64,000 nt of DNA from Chrysomallon squamiferum (lineage: Eukaryota; Mollusca; Gastropoda; Neomphalida; Peltospiridae). The translations under genes were made by a program, and so were the position numbers. Shown piece after piece: positions 33,801-44,265 of this stretch; position 1 is the first letter of the stretch, and each line of letters opens with the position of its first letter. Where the stretch lies: assembly GCA_012295275.1 (NCBI GenBank), contig CM022672.1:7131384-7195383 (forward strand), given 5' to 3'. Below the pieces are notes generated by a model. That model saw nothing but the letters and a program-made list of their open reading frames with translations, made no database searches and was not told the origin of the DNA.

Positions 33801-36800
33801 TCCATCGCTGATTAAGTCTGGTAAAAATCTAATAAGAACAGAGGGGAGACTGTGGAGAAATTAAACCTTGAACACTGCATATCACTGCTTCCAATCACCC
33901 AGGCTCAATGGAACATGATCAAGATAAAGTGTTCAGAAAAAGGAAATATATATATAGCAGCAAATCATCTGACTGAAGTCTGGCTTTTTTCTTTTTTTTA
34001 TTAAATCCCCAGAGATGTCTCTAGAGAGGAAATGAACTTACTTAACAGCAGTCAAAAAAATAAAAAATAAAAAAAACTGTAAATAATTGAAATAAATGGA
34101 AATGAACGCCAAACTCTGAACATAAGAAAAAGAAAAGAAGAAGAATGTAAATACAGAAAGATTAAAAAGACCAAAACCTTTAGATGAAGTCAACATAAAA
34201 GAGAAAGAAAAGTAGGCACAGGAAGGAAAGGAGCAGAAAATCTGAAAAATATGACAGAAGATAAAAAAAAATGTAAGAAACAAAAGAAAAGAAAAGAAAT
34301 GTAATCTGTATTTGGAACATATGCTGAAACAGTAAGAAGTGGATGTGACCTAACTCTGTGTAACTATATAAAAACAGAACCAGTAAATGGAAAGGATAAA
34401 AAAGGATAAAAAAAACTTTTTTATTATTTGATTATAAATATTTAAGAAAAAAAAAAAAAAAAAAAAAAAAATTGAAAGAAATAACAAATAGAAAATAATA
34501 AATAATAATAGAGCAATGAGTATTTTGAATATGCTTGAAAAAAATATATATACATATAAATAAAATAAAATAAAATAAAATAGGAAAACAAAATAAAACA
34601 TAACTAAATTAAAATTTACCTTGAAAACTTGATCCAGGTAATACAATTCTTCACTTATCTCAAAACCACAATTTACCTTGTAAACCTGATCCAGGTAATA
34701 CAATTCTTCACTTACCTCAAAACTACAATTTATCTTGTAAACCTGATCCAGGTAATACAATTCTTCACACTTATCTCTAAACTACAATTTACCTTGTAAA
34801 CGTGATCCAGGTAAGAGAATTCCAAGGTTTCTCCACACCTCGTCTGCAAGACTGACGAGAGGACGAAATGACTCTCGAAGTAACATCCCAGTACGGGTAC
34901 AGTACTGGTGATCAACCAGTGGACACGGGTAACACTTGTCACTGACACCAGACGATGCAGCACTGCTCAGATCTAATTTAAGAAAATAACAGTTTTAATT
35001 TTCATAAAGGTATGTGAAAGCAATCAGGTGAATATACAGATGAGTTTGTGAGAAACAAAACAGTTCAGGTTTGTCTGACAGAGAGAGAGAGAGAGGGGGG
35101 AGAGAAAGGAAGAGACAGAGCCAGTGAGACAGAAAGAGCAAGAGAAAGAGAGAGACAGAGAGAGAGAGAGAGAGATGTTTGAAACTATGTATAAGTTGTT
35201 TGTGTTTGTGTATAAGTACTTTCCTCTGTTTATTTCTGTCTTTTATAGCTTTTAACTACAGCTGGAATCAGTGATGCTTAATATGTGAAATAAACATTTA
35301 GCTATGGTACAAAACATTGTTATAAGGTTACAATTATTTATCATATTCCATGAATTAATATAATCATTTTCTTTATTTATTTCTAAAAAGTTCCATATGC
35401 TGGCACCTATGAATAAAATTTAATTACCCTTTTTCACATGTTATCATCAAAAATAATGAAATGAAAATGATAAAAACACAACCCAAGCAAACAGATTAAT
35501 AATAATAAAAATAACAGAGATGTCTTTTCAACAAATAATCAGTCAGTTTTATATTTGCATAACATTTAGCCCATTTTTGCTTTGAGGGAAAACAATTACT
35601 GAATAGAAAACTACAATACGATTTCAAATTCCATTATTCCATGTTTACATAAAGCTAAATGTGTCTCAGGTGACCAAGTACAAACAGGCTTTCAGAATAC
35701 CTTAATGTCAATAGAAATCTCAATACAGATTTTACCCAGTTACTAGACACAAACAAATAATATATTTTATTATTTTCAAAATAAAGTCCATTCATCTGAT
35801 CTATATAATAGTCTTTGCCATAAAGACACTGATATACTAAATGTTTCAAAAGCCTTTTTCATACTACATGCTATTAACTGTAAAAATCTAAAAAAATATT
35901 TTGTTTATGGTGTTCCTATTTATATTCAATCAATACACAGCTATATCAATCCTTTATGTCTTTTTGTATTTATATATGTATGTGTATGTCTGTACACACA
36001 CACATATAATATTGCAGTGTATACATACATTTACCAACTTAAAAACATACACAAACTCAATCAACTATTTAAAATGGTTATATCTGTTGAAAAAAGGAGG
36101 TCTGGAATGGACACAGAAAAGTGTGTCAGGGTTAAATAGATTGGTATCTGGGTTGGTGTTAAGATTAGTATCTGGATTGGTGTCAGGTTTAGTATCAGGT
36201 TTGGTGTCAGGGTTGGTGTTAAGGTTCATGTCAAGGTTGTTATCAGGGTTGGTGTTAAGGTTGGTGTCAGGGTTGGTGTCAGGGTTGGTATCAGGGTTGG
36301 TGTCAGGGTTGGTATCAGGGTTGGTGTTAAGGTTCATGTCAAGGTTGGTATCAGGGTTGGTGTTAAGGTTGGTGTCAGGGTTGGTATCAGGGTTGGTATC
36401 AGGGTTGGTGTCAGGGTTGGTATCAGGGTTGGTGTTAAGGTTGGTGTCAGGGTTGGTGTTAAGGTTTGTGTCAGGGTTGGTATCAGGGTTGGTATCAGGG
36501 TTGGTGTTAAGGTTCATGTCAGGGTTGGTATCAGGGTTGGTGTTAAGGTTCATGTCAGGGTTGGTATCAGGGTTGGTGTTAAGGCTGGTGTCAGGGTTGG
36601 TATCAGGGTTGGTGTTAAGGTTGGTGTCAGGGTTGGTATCAGGGTTGGTGTTAAGGTTCATGTCAGGGTTGGTATCAGGGTTGGTGTTAAGGCTGGTGTC
36701 AGGGTTGGTATCAGGGTTGGTGTTAAGGTTGGTGTCAGGGTCAGGGTTGGTATCAGGGTTGGTGTCAGGGTTGGTATCAGAGTTGGTGTTAGGGGTGTCA

Positions 36801-39800
36801 GGGTTGGTATCAGAGTTGGTGTTAAGGTTGGTGTCAGGGTTGGTGTTAAGGTTGGTGTCAGGGTTGGTATCAGGGTTGGTGTCAGGGTTGGTATGAGAGT
36901 TGGTGTTAAGGCTGGTGTGGTGTTAAGGTTGGTATTAAGACTGGTATCATGTTGGTCTCAGGGTTAGTGTCATGGTTAATGTGAGAATTAGTACTGTTAT
37001 TAGTTCTGAAATTAGTGTTAATGCTAGAGGATTAATGAAAAGATGTCTCCAAATACATCTCAGGAGGTATCAGTACTATGTTATCAACCTGTTTTCCTAT
37101 AGAAGCAACACAGCAGTGCACACCACTGTAATTTATTTAAACCGACAAACCCAGTGAAACAGAGTGAACCAAGTAGTTCTATTATACACATACAACCTGC
37201 TACTCTGTTTTAAACAATTAAGGTTTGATACTTAATGCAGCACTGACTGCTTAACAAACAAACATCTGTGTTGTCCTTACACTTGACAGAAATTAATATT
37301 TCTCTCAGTTCTCTTTTTTCAATATTTAGTTTTTCTTTTAACAGTGGTCAGTGTATTTGTATTCAACAGGAAAACTTAATAACAAATTCTTTTTTACATT
37401 TACAGTAATCACAGCTATCTGACTATAATCTAGACTGTGTTATATGTATGATTTACAGTAATCCCAGGTATCTGACTATGAACTACACTGTGTTATATGT
37501 AATGTTTTACTTACAGTAATCCCAGGTATTTTACTATCAACTACACTGTGTTATATGTAATGTTTTACTTACAGTAATCCCAGGTATTTTACTATCAACT
37601 ACACTGTGTTATATGTAATGCTTTACTTACAGTAATCCCAGGTATCTGACTATTAACTATTTACAGTAATCCCAGGTCTCTGACTATCATTTACACTGTG
37701 TTATATGTAATGTTTTACTTACAGTAATCCCAGATATTTTACTATCAACTACACTGTGTTATATGTAATGTTTTACTTACAGTAATCCCAGGTATTTTAC
37801 TATCAACTACACTGTGTTATATGTAATGCTTTACTTACAGTTATCCCAGGTATCTGACTATTAACTATTTACAGTAATCCCAGGTCTCTGACTATCATTT
37901 ACACTGTGTTATATGTAATGTTTTACTTACAGTAATCCCAGATATTTTACTATCAACTACACTGTGTTAATGTACTGTTTTACTTACAGTAATCCCAGGC
38001 AGCAAAGGCAGACATTGTGTGTAGTCTGAGTGTCACACCTAACAGTGGTTCTACTGATGGTGGGGGAAACAGATCTGAAATAAATTATATACTGGATATA
38101 AAACACTTGTACAATAATATAGTCAGTAGTGTAGAGCTCAAAATGAATTACAGAAAAGTCATGTATAATAATAACTGAAATATAAGACATACCTTTGACA
38201 CAGACGTATTCTATCATGTGTCTAATAACTGACACCACAGTGTCACTGCACAACAAGATACTTCCAAATCGTGAATGTAGCAAGCTGCGATTTGTGTCCC
38301 AAGCTGGCTCAAACATAAACAAATCCAGATTCTGACCAAACTGCTGCCACATGACATCCATGTACCTGGTAACAACCTGACTGCGAATAGATGTATCAGC
38401 ATTATCACCCCAAGAAACAGTTTTGCGACGTGAATCAGCTCGTGATAACACTGGAGCTTCTGTGACAGCTTTTGGTGGTCGACCAGTGACAGGACTTAGT
38501 GGGATTTTCACCTCCTTTGACTTTGTCTTCGTCTTACCTGTGTCATTTTTCCTGAGAAGAGTTGTTGAACTGCACACTATGAGCAGAAAGTTCTCTGCAA
38601 AAATCTGTTCTTTTTCTGAGAATTCAATCAAAGGAGACATGTATACAGACAGATCAGGAGCAAGAATGGAACCAACTTTTAGGAGTGAATCACTCATTGT
38701 TGAATGTAAACTAGCTCTTCCAGATGCAGTGTGGTAGTCTGATGTTTCCTGCTGGTTACTAGTGGCACAGGCTGCTGTAAGATCAACACAGGACCACTGG
38801 TACTGAGGAAAAGTCCCAGTGTTCAGAATTGTCTGAAGCTCATCACTGCTGGTAAAGAACTGATAAGACAACTGGGCAGCATACCGGGATCGTTCATTGG
38901 CAAGTATTCTTAAAACTTTAGGAAAAGGAATTGCCTTAACTGAATCACCCAGTTTTCCTGGATAATTGGCCATCACAGGATGAAGGTAATTAGAGGAGCA
39001 CAATGATGATGATATTGGTGATGATGATGATGATGATGATGGCTGTTTGGACAGGAAGACACTTGGGGTGATTGAGATTTCACTGCAGAAAGTAGCTGAA
39101 GGAGTTCTTACACCAGACACAATGGAGTTAAAATCCTCCAAGCCTCGTGTCACATTCCACATCACTTCTGGACTGAGTTTGTCTATGTCACAGTGAGCAA
39201 AACCTCAAATCCAATGTTTATCAGATGATCCAACAGCCATATTGCTTTGTTACACAGTTGAGCCAGAGTTCTCTTCACATACTCAACTTCAAGACAGAGT
39301 CTACCAAGACAGGGCTGCAACCACTTGCTTGTGTTCATCCTTTGTTTGAGAACATTCCAGTGGTTGACATGAACACGAAGGTCTTCACAGAGAGCATTCA
39401 GACAGAACAGTTTGCTCATCTGAGTCTCTGGACTGCAGCCATGTTGAACAGCATGAGACAGCCTGCACTCCTGATTGAGAAGAGCCTCCAGTTCTGTCAC
39501 ATAAGCTGATGCTGAACGAATTCTGAAGAGGCAGTCTCGGACAAACTCCAGTCTGGCATGATGTTCAAGAACACAACGTAGTTGACTGTAATCTTTGCCA
39601 AGAGTAGCAGACCTGTGGGAGTGTACAAAATATGACCCTCCATGTTCTGGATTCTTCCTACAGGCATGTCGACCTGGATTTACAATCTGGAAAGTTTTTC
39701 TAAGAAGCTTGACAGCATCTTCTGCATCACTGATGTCAAATGTGGGTTCATTACTTGAAGATCTATCACCATCTGCTTCATAGCCATAGACCTGGAAAAA

Positions 39801-40806
39801 CAAACAATCATGCTATTAAACAAAACAATTTCACACTTAAACAATAATATATAGAGTATTGCTAAGTCAAAGGATTTTGTTATGTGAGTCATATTAATTT
39901 TGTTATATTAACTCATTACCAACAATGGAATATTACATATCATTAATCTTGCCAGAAAAAAACAATCAGAAAACTTGTACATACCAAAGCTTTTAACACA
40001 ATATCCATGACTAGAATGTGAAAACATCAAACGACACTTTTAACACTACAATCTTCTTTTAAAACACTGCTTTTTGATTATCCTAACAACTGTTATCATG
40101 TAACATTTTAGGTCAGTTTGCAGAGTATTTTCATTATATAAAACTCCAAGCTGATTTATTGCTGTACAGTTCTCCATATCTCTTAAATCAACAGTATTTT
40201 AAATATTTCAATTTACTCAAATATCAGAAAAAAAATCTTGCTGCATGCAGTAATTGCATTTAAGTCCCTGAAGAATTTATTATTTTTGCAAAGTAATTAT
40301 CTTTCTCTTCAATTTTAAAGCTATCAGCATTATGAATAAACACAATACACTTTAAAATCAAGAGCTGTTTTATTTTAATGGAGGTCATTTGGTAATCGAT
40401 TTACTGTTGTGATATAAAAGGAATATATATATTTTTTTAATAGTAAAGGAAATACAATTGTCTGATCATTAACAAAGTTACATTATAATAAAGAAAGTCT
40501 ACAATAACAATTAACATTAGAGGATTTGGAGAGGATCTGATTTCAATGAGAGGTTTAATAATAAAAGTTCTGAAGGACTTTAAACAAAACTGTTTGGTAG
40601 AACTATGTAACAAGATTATTCAGCAGGACTGTGGAACAGGACTGTTAAATACAGTGTCATTAAGGACTTCAGTTGGACTATATGATGAGACTGTCAAATA
40701 AAACTTTATCCATGACAAACAAGTTTGTATGTTATGACTGTGAAGAAGGACCTTAAGAAGGATTATGCGATATCTATGTATGTAAGTGTGTGTGTGTCTG
40801 TGAATG

Positions 40807-40857
<51 letters not shown>

Positions 40858-41012
40858 ATTAACTGAATACTTGGTTTGACTGGCTGTTAAAGATTTAAAA
40901 CTCTCACCTCCACTGGTACATATGGTGGATCGTCCTCATCCACCGACTGCCACTTGCCAATTGCCTGAATGTTTGGCAGTCGACTTCTACCAGGACTGAG
41001 TGGGTCAAACAT
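30547..41012 (-). CDS. CCDC142: CCDC142 homologue (coiled-coil domain-containing 142), 9 coding exons, one apparent frameshift
   Basis: Minus-strand exons are 41012-40908, 39791-38193, 38074-37988, 34972-34793, 32725-32400, 32151-32037, 31715-31538, 31181-30979 and 30740-30547. They give about 995 residues if one base missing from exon 2 is allowed for. I place it in the CCDC142 family from the C-terminal half: the VEDVLESILDPVVDG region; an alternating hydrophobic helix ending KIKFSYYGAQQLGVDF; IRQSVLDLGVFKYLRG; and a terminal EEWMALR...SWRFPSCFSG block, which matches the remembered vertebrate C-terminus. The molecular role is poorly known. The vertebrate protein is shorter (about 750 residues); the excess is mainly in the large exon, which includes a Ser-rich stretch encoded by a (TCA)n tract near 39003-39043. 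At 39199-39202 a four-base homopolymer breaks the frame and leads to TAG at 39183-39185; a five-base run would keep the frame open and restore the phase needed by exon 3. The sequence above the ATG looks like a splice acceptor (border at 41025/41026), so a noncoding first exon probably lies upstream. Confidence 0.85.
30742..30900 (+). repeat. (AAT)n tract at the CCDC142 last-intron acceptor
   Basis: On the minus strand the repeat runs as (ATT)n right up to the acceptor of exon 9 (border at 30740), then becomes interrupted towards 30900. It fills most of the last intron (30741-30978). Confidence 0.93.
32337..32399 (+). repeat. (AAAT)n/(CAAA)n tract at the CCDC142 exon 5 donor
   Basis: On the minus strand exon 5 ends at 32400, and the intron starts GTTGTTTGTTTG and continues as (GTTT)n. 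The splice donor is therefore part of the tetranucleotide repeat. Confidence 0.93.
34615..34800 (-). repeat. 57-bp tandem array seeded by the CCDC142 exon 4 splice donor
   Basis: The exon 4 end and its donor (border at 34793) recur with borders at 34734, 34677 and 34620, spaced 59, 57 and 57 bp. Units carry TTACCTGGATCAGGTTTACAAG followed by GTAAAT; in the copy at 34734 the GT is changed to AT. That same copy contains a new strong donor, GAG followed by GTAAGT, at 34714-34715. Confidence 0.88.
35081..35175 (+). repeat. Interrupted (GA)n tract
   Basis: GA-rich with G and C interruptions, in the CCDC142 intron above exon 4. Confidence 0.9.
36120..36960 (+). repeat. 12-bp G-rich minisatellite in a CCDC142 intron
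   Basis: About 70 units of 12 bp with three main variants (GTTGGTGTCAGG, GTTGGTATCAGG, GTTGGTGTTAAG), sometimes separated by a TTCATGTCA-type variant. The unit length is a multiple of three and lacks stops, so both strands stay open for hundreds of bases: a Gly-Leu-Val-Ser type repeat on plus and Asn-Pro-Asp-Thr on minus. These frames lie inside the intron between CCDC142 exons 3 and 4 and are not genes. Confidence 0.93.
37400..37990 (-). repeat. 58-bp tandem array seeded by the CCDC142 exon 3 splice donor
   Basis: Twelve copies of the exon-end/donor sequence start (plus-strand ACAG side) at 37402, 37455, 37513, 37571, 37629, 37663, 37721, 37779, 37837, 37871, 37929 and 37986; the last is the real donor. 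Spacings are mostly 58 bp with two of 34 bp, giving a higher-order unit of 208 bp (37513, 37721, 37929). On the minus strand each unit reads roughly CTGGGATTACT then GTAAGT or GTAAAT. Seven of the eleven extra copies keep GTAAGT and four have GTAAAT. The unit thus contains about 11 exon bases and about 46 intron bases. Confidence 0.9.
39183..39205 (-). other. Frameshift site in CCDC142 coding exon 2
   Basis: On the minus strand the run of four T (plus-strand 39199-39202) shifts the reading frame and reaches TAG at 39183-39185. The downstream frame continues in register for over 300 codons and joins the next exon in the correct phase only if one base is added here. No GT-AG intron of credible length restores the frame. 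The likeliest cause is a homopolymer error in the assembly; a real frameshifting allele is the alternative. Confidence 0.75.
40788..40851 (+). repeat. (GT)n microsatellite
   Basis: Lies in CCDC142 intron 1, about 56 bp from coding exon 1. Confidence 0.95.
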
Positions 41013-41346
41013 CTTTGTATGTCATCTACAAATAAACAAACAAAAAATAAACTAACAAATAAACAAACAATCAAATAAATAAATAAATAAATATCACATT
41101 AGAATTTTTATTTACTAGGCAAAAAAGGTTATATAACATACATGTGAGTAAATTTCAGTAGCTATGAAATACATATCCCTTTTCCATTAAATACATTTTC
41201 TAACAGAAAACAAACTGCAATATGAGACAGAATATTACTTTCAGTCTACCAGTCCCAAAAAGGCAATAATAAACAGTTTCAGGTATACATTAATTTGGTC
41301 TTAGTATCAGTTTGTCTTAGATGTGATATACATGAAAGACACATCT

Positions 41347-41351
41347 GTGTG

Positions 41352-41407
<56 letters not shown>

Positions 41408-41495
41408 AACTGCAGTGCATTCCTGTGTGTGTGTGTGCGTGTGTGCATGCGTGTATGTGTGTGTGTGTGCTAACTGCAGTGCATTCCTGTGTGTG
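41347..41495 (+). repeat. (GT)n with a duplicated unique segment
   Basis: TGCTAACTGCAGTGCATTCC occurs at 41404 and again 64 bp later, each copy flanked by GT runs. This implies one unequal exchange inside the repeat. Confidence 0.9.
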
Positions 41496-43206
41496 CCAAA
41501 CAACCACAAAGGCAGCAAACTATCAATTAATCAAGTGACAGTTTACACATACCAGTTTTAATAGTGAACAACACATCAGTGAAGGTAAAATATTTCTCAG
41601 ATTGCCAGCACTGACAGCAAATTACTGATGTCCAAAACAAATCACTATCTGCTTAGTTACTGAGAACAAATGACTTATCAAACATCAATAGCACATCTTT
41701 GGTTCCTAACCCATCACACTGATGAATGTATAAACACTTGCACAAAAACATTTGAGTACATCCATATACTGTGAACTGTGACATCATTAAACCTTCCTGA
41801 ACATCTTATGTTTTCAAATAACAGGATCATTTTTTAAAATTGGCTGTACTGAAAATAAGAACTGGTTTTTTTAAAAATGTTCTTGTGTGTGTGTGTGGTT
41901 GAATGAGTTTATGGATGAGTGTTTGTGTGTGTATATGTATGAGAGAGAGAAAAAGAAACATCAAAAAAAAAAAAAAGAAAAAAAAAAAAAAGCTCCAGAT
42001 AAACTGAGTAATAAACCAAAGTTTATTCTAACAACATTTTCAAATTATTACCTCAGTTTGAAATCCAAATATAACTCAGTTACATAAAAACATAAATCAA
42101 GCCATTTCTTTTGTCTTTTCTTTATTTTTAAGCATACTTAATTCATAAATAAATTCTAACCAATGTATAAAAACTAAATTCACAACATAATGAACTATAA
42201 TAATATTTGTACATTCTTCTAACTATTTTAACAAGTTAGTTTCAGGTATTATTTAAAAATATTTTTGAAATACTTTATAACTTTACCTTTCGTTCCTGTT
42301 ATGAAAACTTCTGCTCTGTTAAATAAATATATTGATTTCTCTTCAAAACAGTATCTCCGACCAGTATATGAATAAAAACACATGATAATTCATGCATAAT
42401 TAACAGAATTACACTGAATATCCTTATCAAAACAACTCATGCATGAAACACAGTTATCCCCTCCTTAAACCAAACATTTATCAAGAAACTTCTAACAGAC
42501 ATTAAAAGCACTTCAACTTTGATATTTTTACACACCCACATCCATTAAACATAAACCAACAAATGAAATGCGGGTGATATATTCACTTATAACTCTGTAA
42601 AAAGGCTTGGTAATACATTGATCATGCTGTCCTTGGAGGTGTATCTATGTCAAGACCAAATTCCTCACAGGACTGTGATTAATCCTTTAGGTAAAAGAAA
42701 ACTGAAGACCAATCAATAGGAAAGCAGTGACCCACTTGATCTATGTCCAGAATAGGTCATGCTGTTGTGACAACAAACAACATTTTGTTGCTACAGAAGT
42801 GAGACATTCTAGTCTGGTGTCACTGTTTTATGAATAAGAATTCAATCTGACTCCAAGCATGAAAGAAAAAAAGAAAGAAAAAGTCCAGAAAATGTCACTC
42901 AGGTTATATCAGCAGTTTCCTGTGCACACACATACACACACTGAATGTTTTAAAAAAATCAATTAATGTTTAATCGGGAATGGTCAGATCAATAATGAGA
43001 CAAAATGAAGCAAGTAAATAAATGTGTATGACAGAATGTGATCATCTTTCTTACAGAGTGCATAATTACATTAAAAAAGAAAAGCACAAAAAAAAAAAAA
43101 AAAAAAAAATAAAAAATAAAAAACAAATAATCAATTTAAGAAAAATAAATAAAATAAAAATAAATAATATAAAAAAGATAATAAATATATAATAAAATAT
43201 AATAAA

Positions 43207-43208
43207 AA

Positions 43209-43262
<54 letters not shown>
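43207..43262 (+). repeat. (AAT)n microsatellite
   Basis: About 18 units, preceded by a poly-A tract at 43086-43108 and AAAT-rich sequence. Confidence 0.93.
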
Positions 43263-43263
<1 letters not shown>

Positions 43264-43929
43264 TTGTTTGTATGACATTGTATAGATGAAAAAGAAATCT
43301 CTATAACAATACATTTAGTTAAATAAAAATACATTCAGCACATCATGAAGAGATTTATATCAATGCCTAATGGTCTTCTAATACTTATCTTTTAACAGAA
43401 GGAAATTAATGAAGCTATTTGCAAATTCAATTTATCACATCAACTAATCTGTTAATAACATCCATTGTTATCTACTTTTAATAGACAATTCTCTGTTTAA
43501 TAGTTATATTTGTAAGATGGACACACACTGAATGTAAAACGTTGATAACTGGATTATCATGATTAATTAACAAAAAATACATGAAACACTGTGGTGTTGC
43601 TTTTATTAGGTGTAAATGGACATTATGTGTTTCTAAAGTAAGGAAGAAATATTTAATTATCAACAAACTCAACTTATATTTAGTCTGTGGTTATATGACA
43701 TTATTCAAATACATGACTAAGGACCTGACAGAAAGTGAAAAATAAAACTAGCTAACACCACAGAATCATTCTTTTCCAAAAAGAAAGAAGACTGTGTTAC
43801 ATGCACCTCACCACTGATTGGAAAGTGTGAATAAACATGTTTTTGGACATTAGTTGGAGTGTGAAATCGCTGAATCAGAGAAACTGATCCAAATCACACC
43901 TCAGTTCATGACTATTTGTGAGGGACAGA

Positions 43930-43932
43930 GAC

Positions 43933-43975
<43 letters not shown>
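43930..43975 (+). repeat. (GA)n microsatellite
   Basis: GA units with two ACAGAG interruptions at the left end. Confidence 0.93.
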
Positions 43976-43978
<3 letters not shown>

Positions 43979-44094
43979 GAAATAAAAGAGAAAGAACAAA
44001 AAAAAAGAAATAAAAAGGCATGTAAAACATTTATGGCTAGTTATTCAGAGTCCATGACACTGAACTCACAATCAGTTCCATTTATTTGTCATTT

Positions 44095-44265
44095 AATGCT
44101 CTTGCAGGAAAATGAAGAAATTTTGTGACGGAAAAAAGGAGTCAATGGCTAATAAGGCCAATCTAGGCTAATGCTGACGTCATACAGCTGCAAGCAGGTT
44201 TTTAGATGTACTTCAGCTACATGTTAATTACGTGACTTGGAACATTTTCTTTTCTTCATTTACAG
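44095..44265. promoter_or_regulatory. Ordinary-complexity island with CRE and E-box, possible enhancer
   Basis: A full CRE (TGACGTCA, 44175-44182) is followed two bases later by an E-box (CAGCTG, 44185-44190), and about 35 bp on by TTAATTACGTGAC, which combines a homeodomain core with ACGTG. No coding frame. Confidence 0.3.

Noticed and set aside
34350-34760. 136-codon minus-strand frame with a repeated 19-residue motif
   Set aside because: It is the donor array (57 bp = 19 codons) followed by poly-T and AT-rich intron. The frame differs from that of exon 4, which meets a stop right after its donor.
35901-36896. 331-codon plus-strand open frame, and a 198-codon minus-strand frame within it
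   Set aside because: Both are read through the 12-bp minisatellite, whose unit is a multiple of three and has no stop codon. They lie inside a CCDC142 intron.
37400-37990. Regular repeats that might suggest a CRISPR array
   Set aside because: The repeats are contiguous with no unique spacers, occur in an animal gene and match the exon border.
39180-39210. A tiny intron explaining the CCDC142 frame break
   Set aside because: Possible GT-AG pairs here give introns of about 20-40 bases and all leave the wrong frame or an immediate stop.
38423-39783. Plus-strand frames of 60-105 codons opposite CCDC142 exon 2
   Set aside because: They are antisense shadows of a long real exon.
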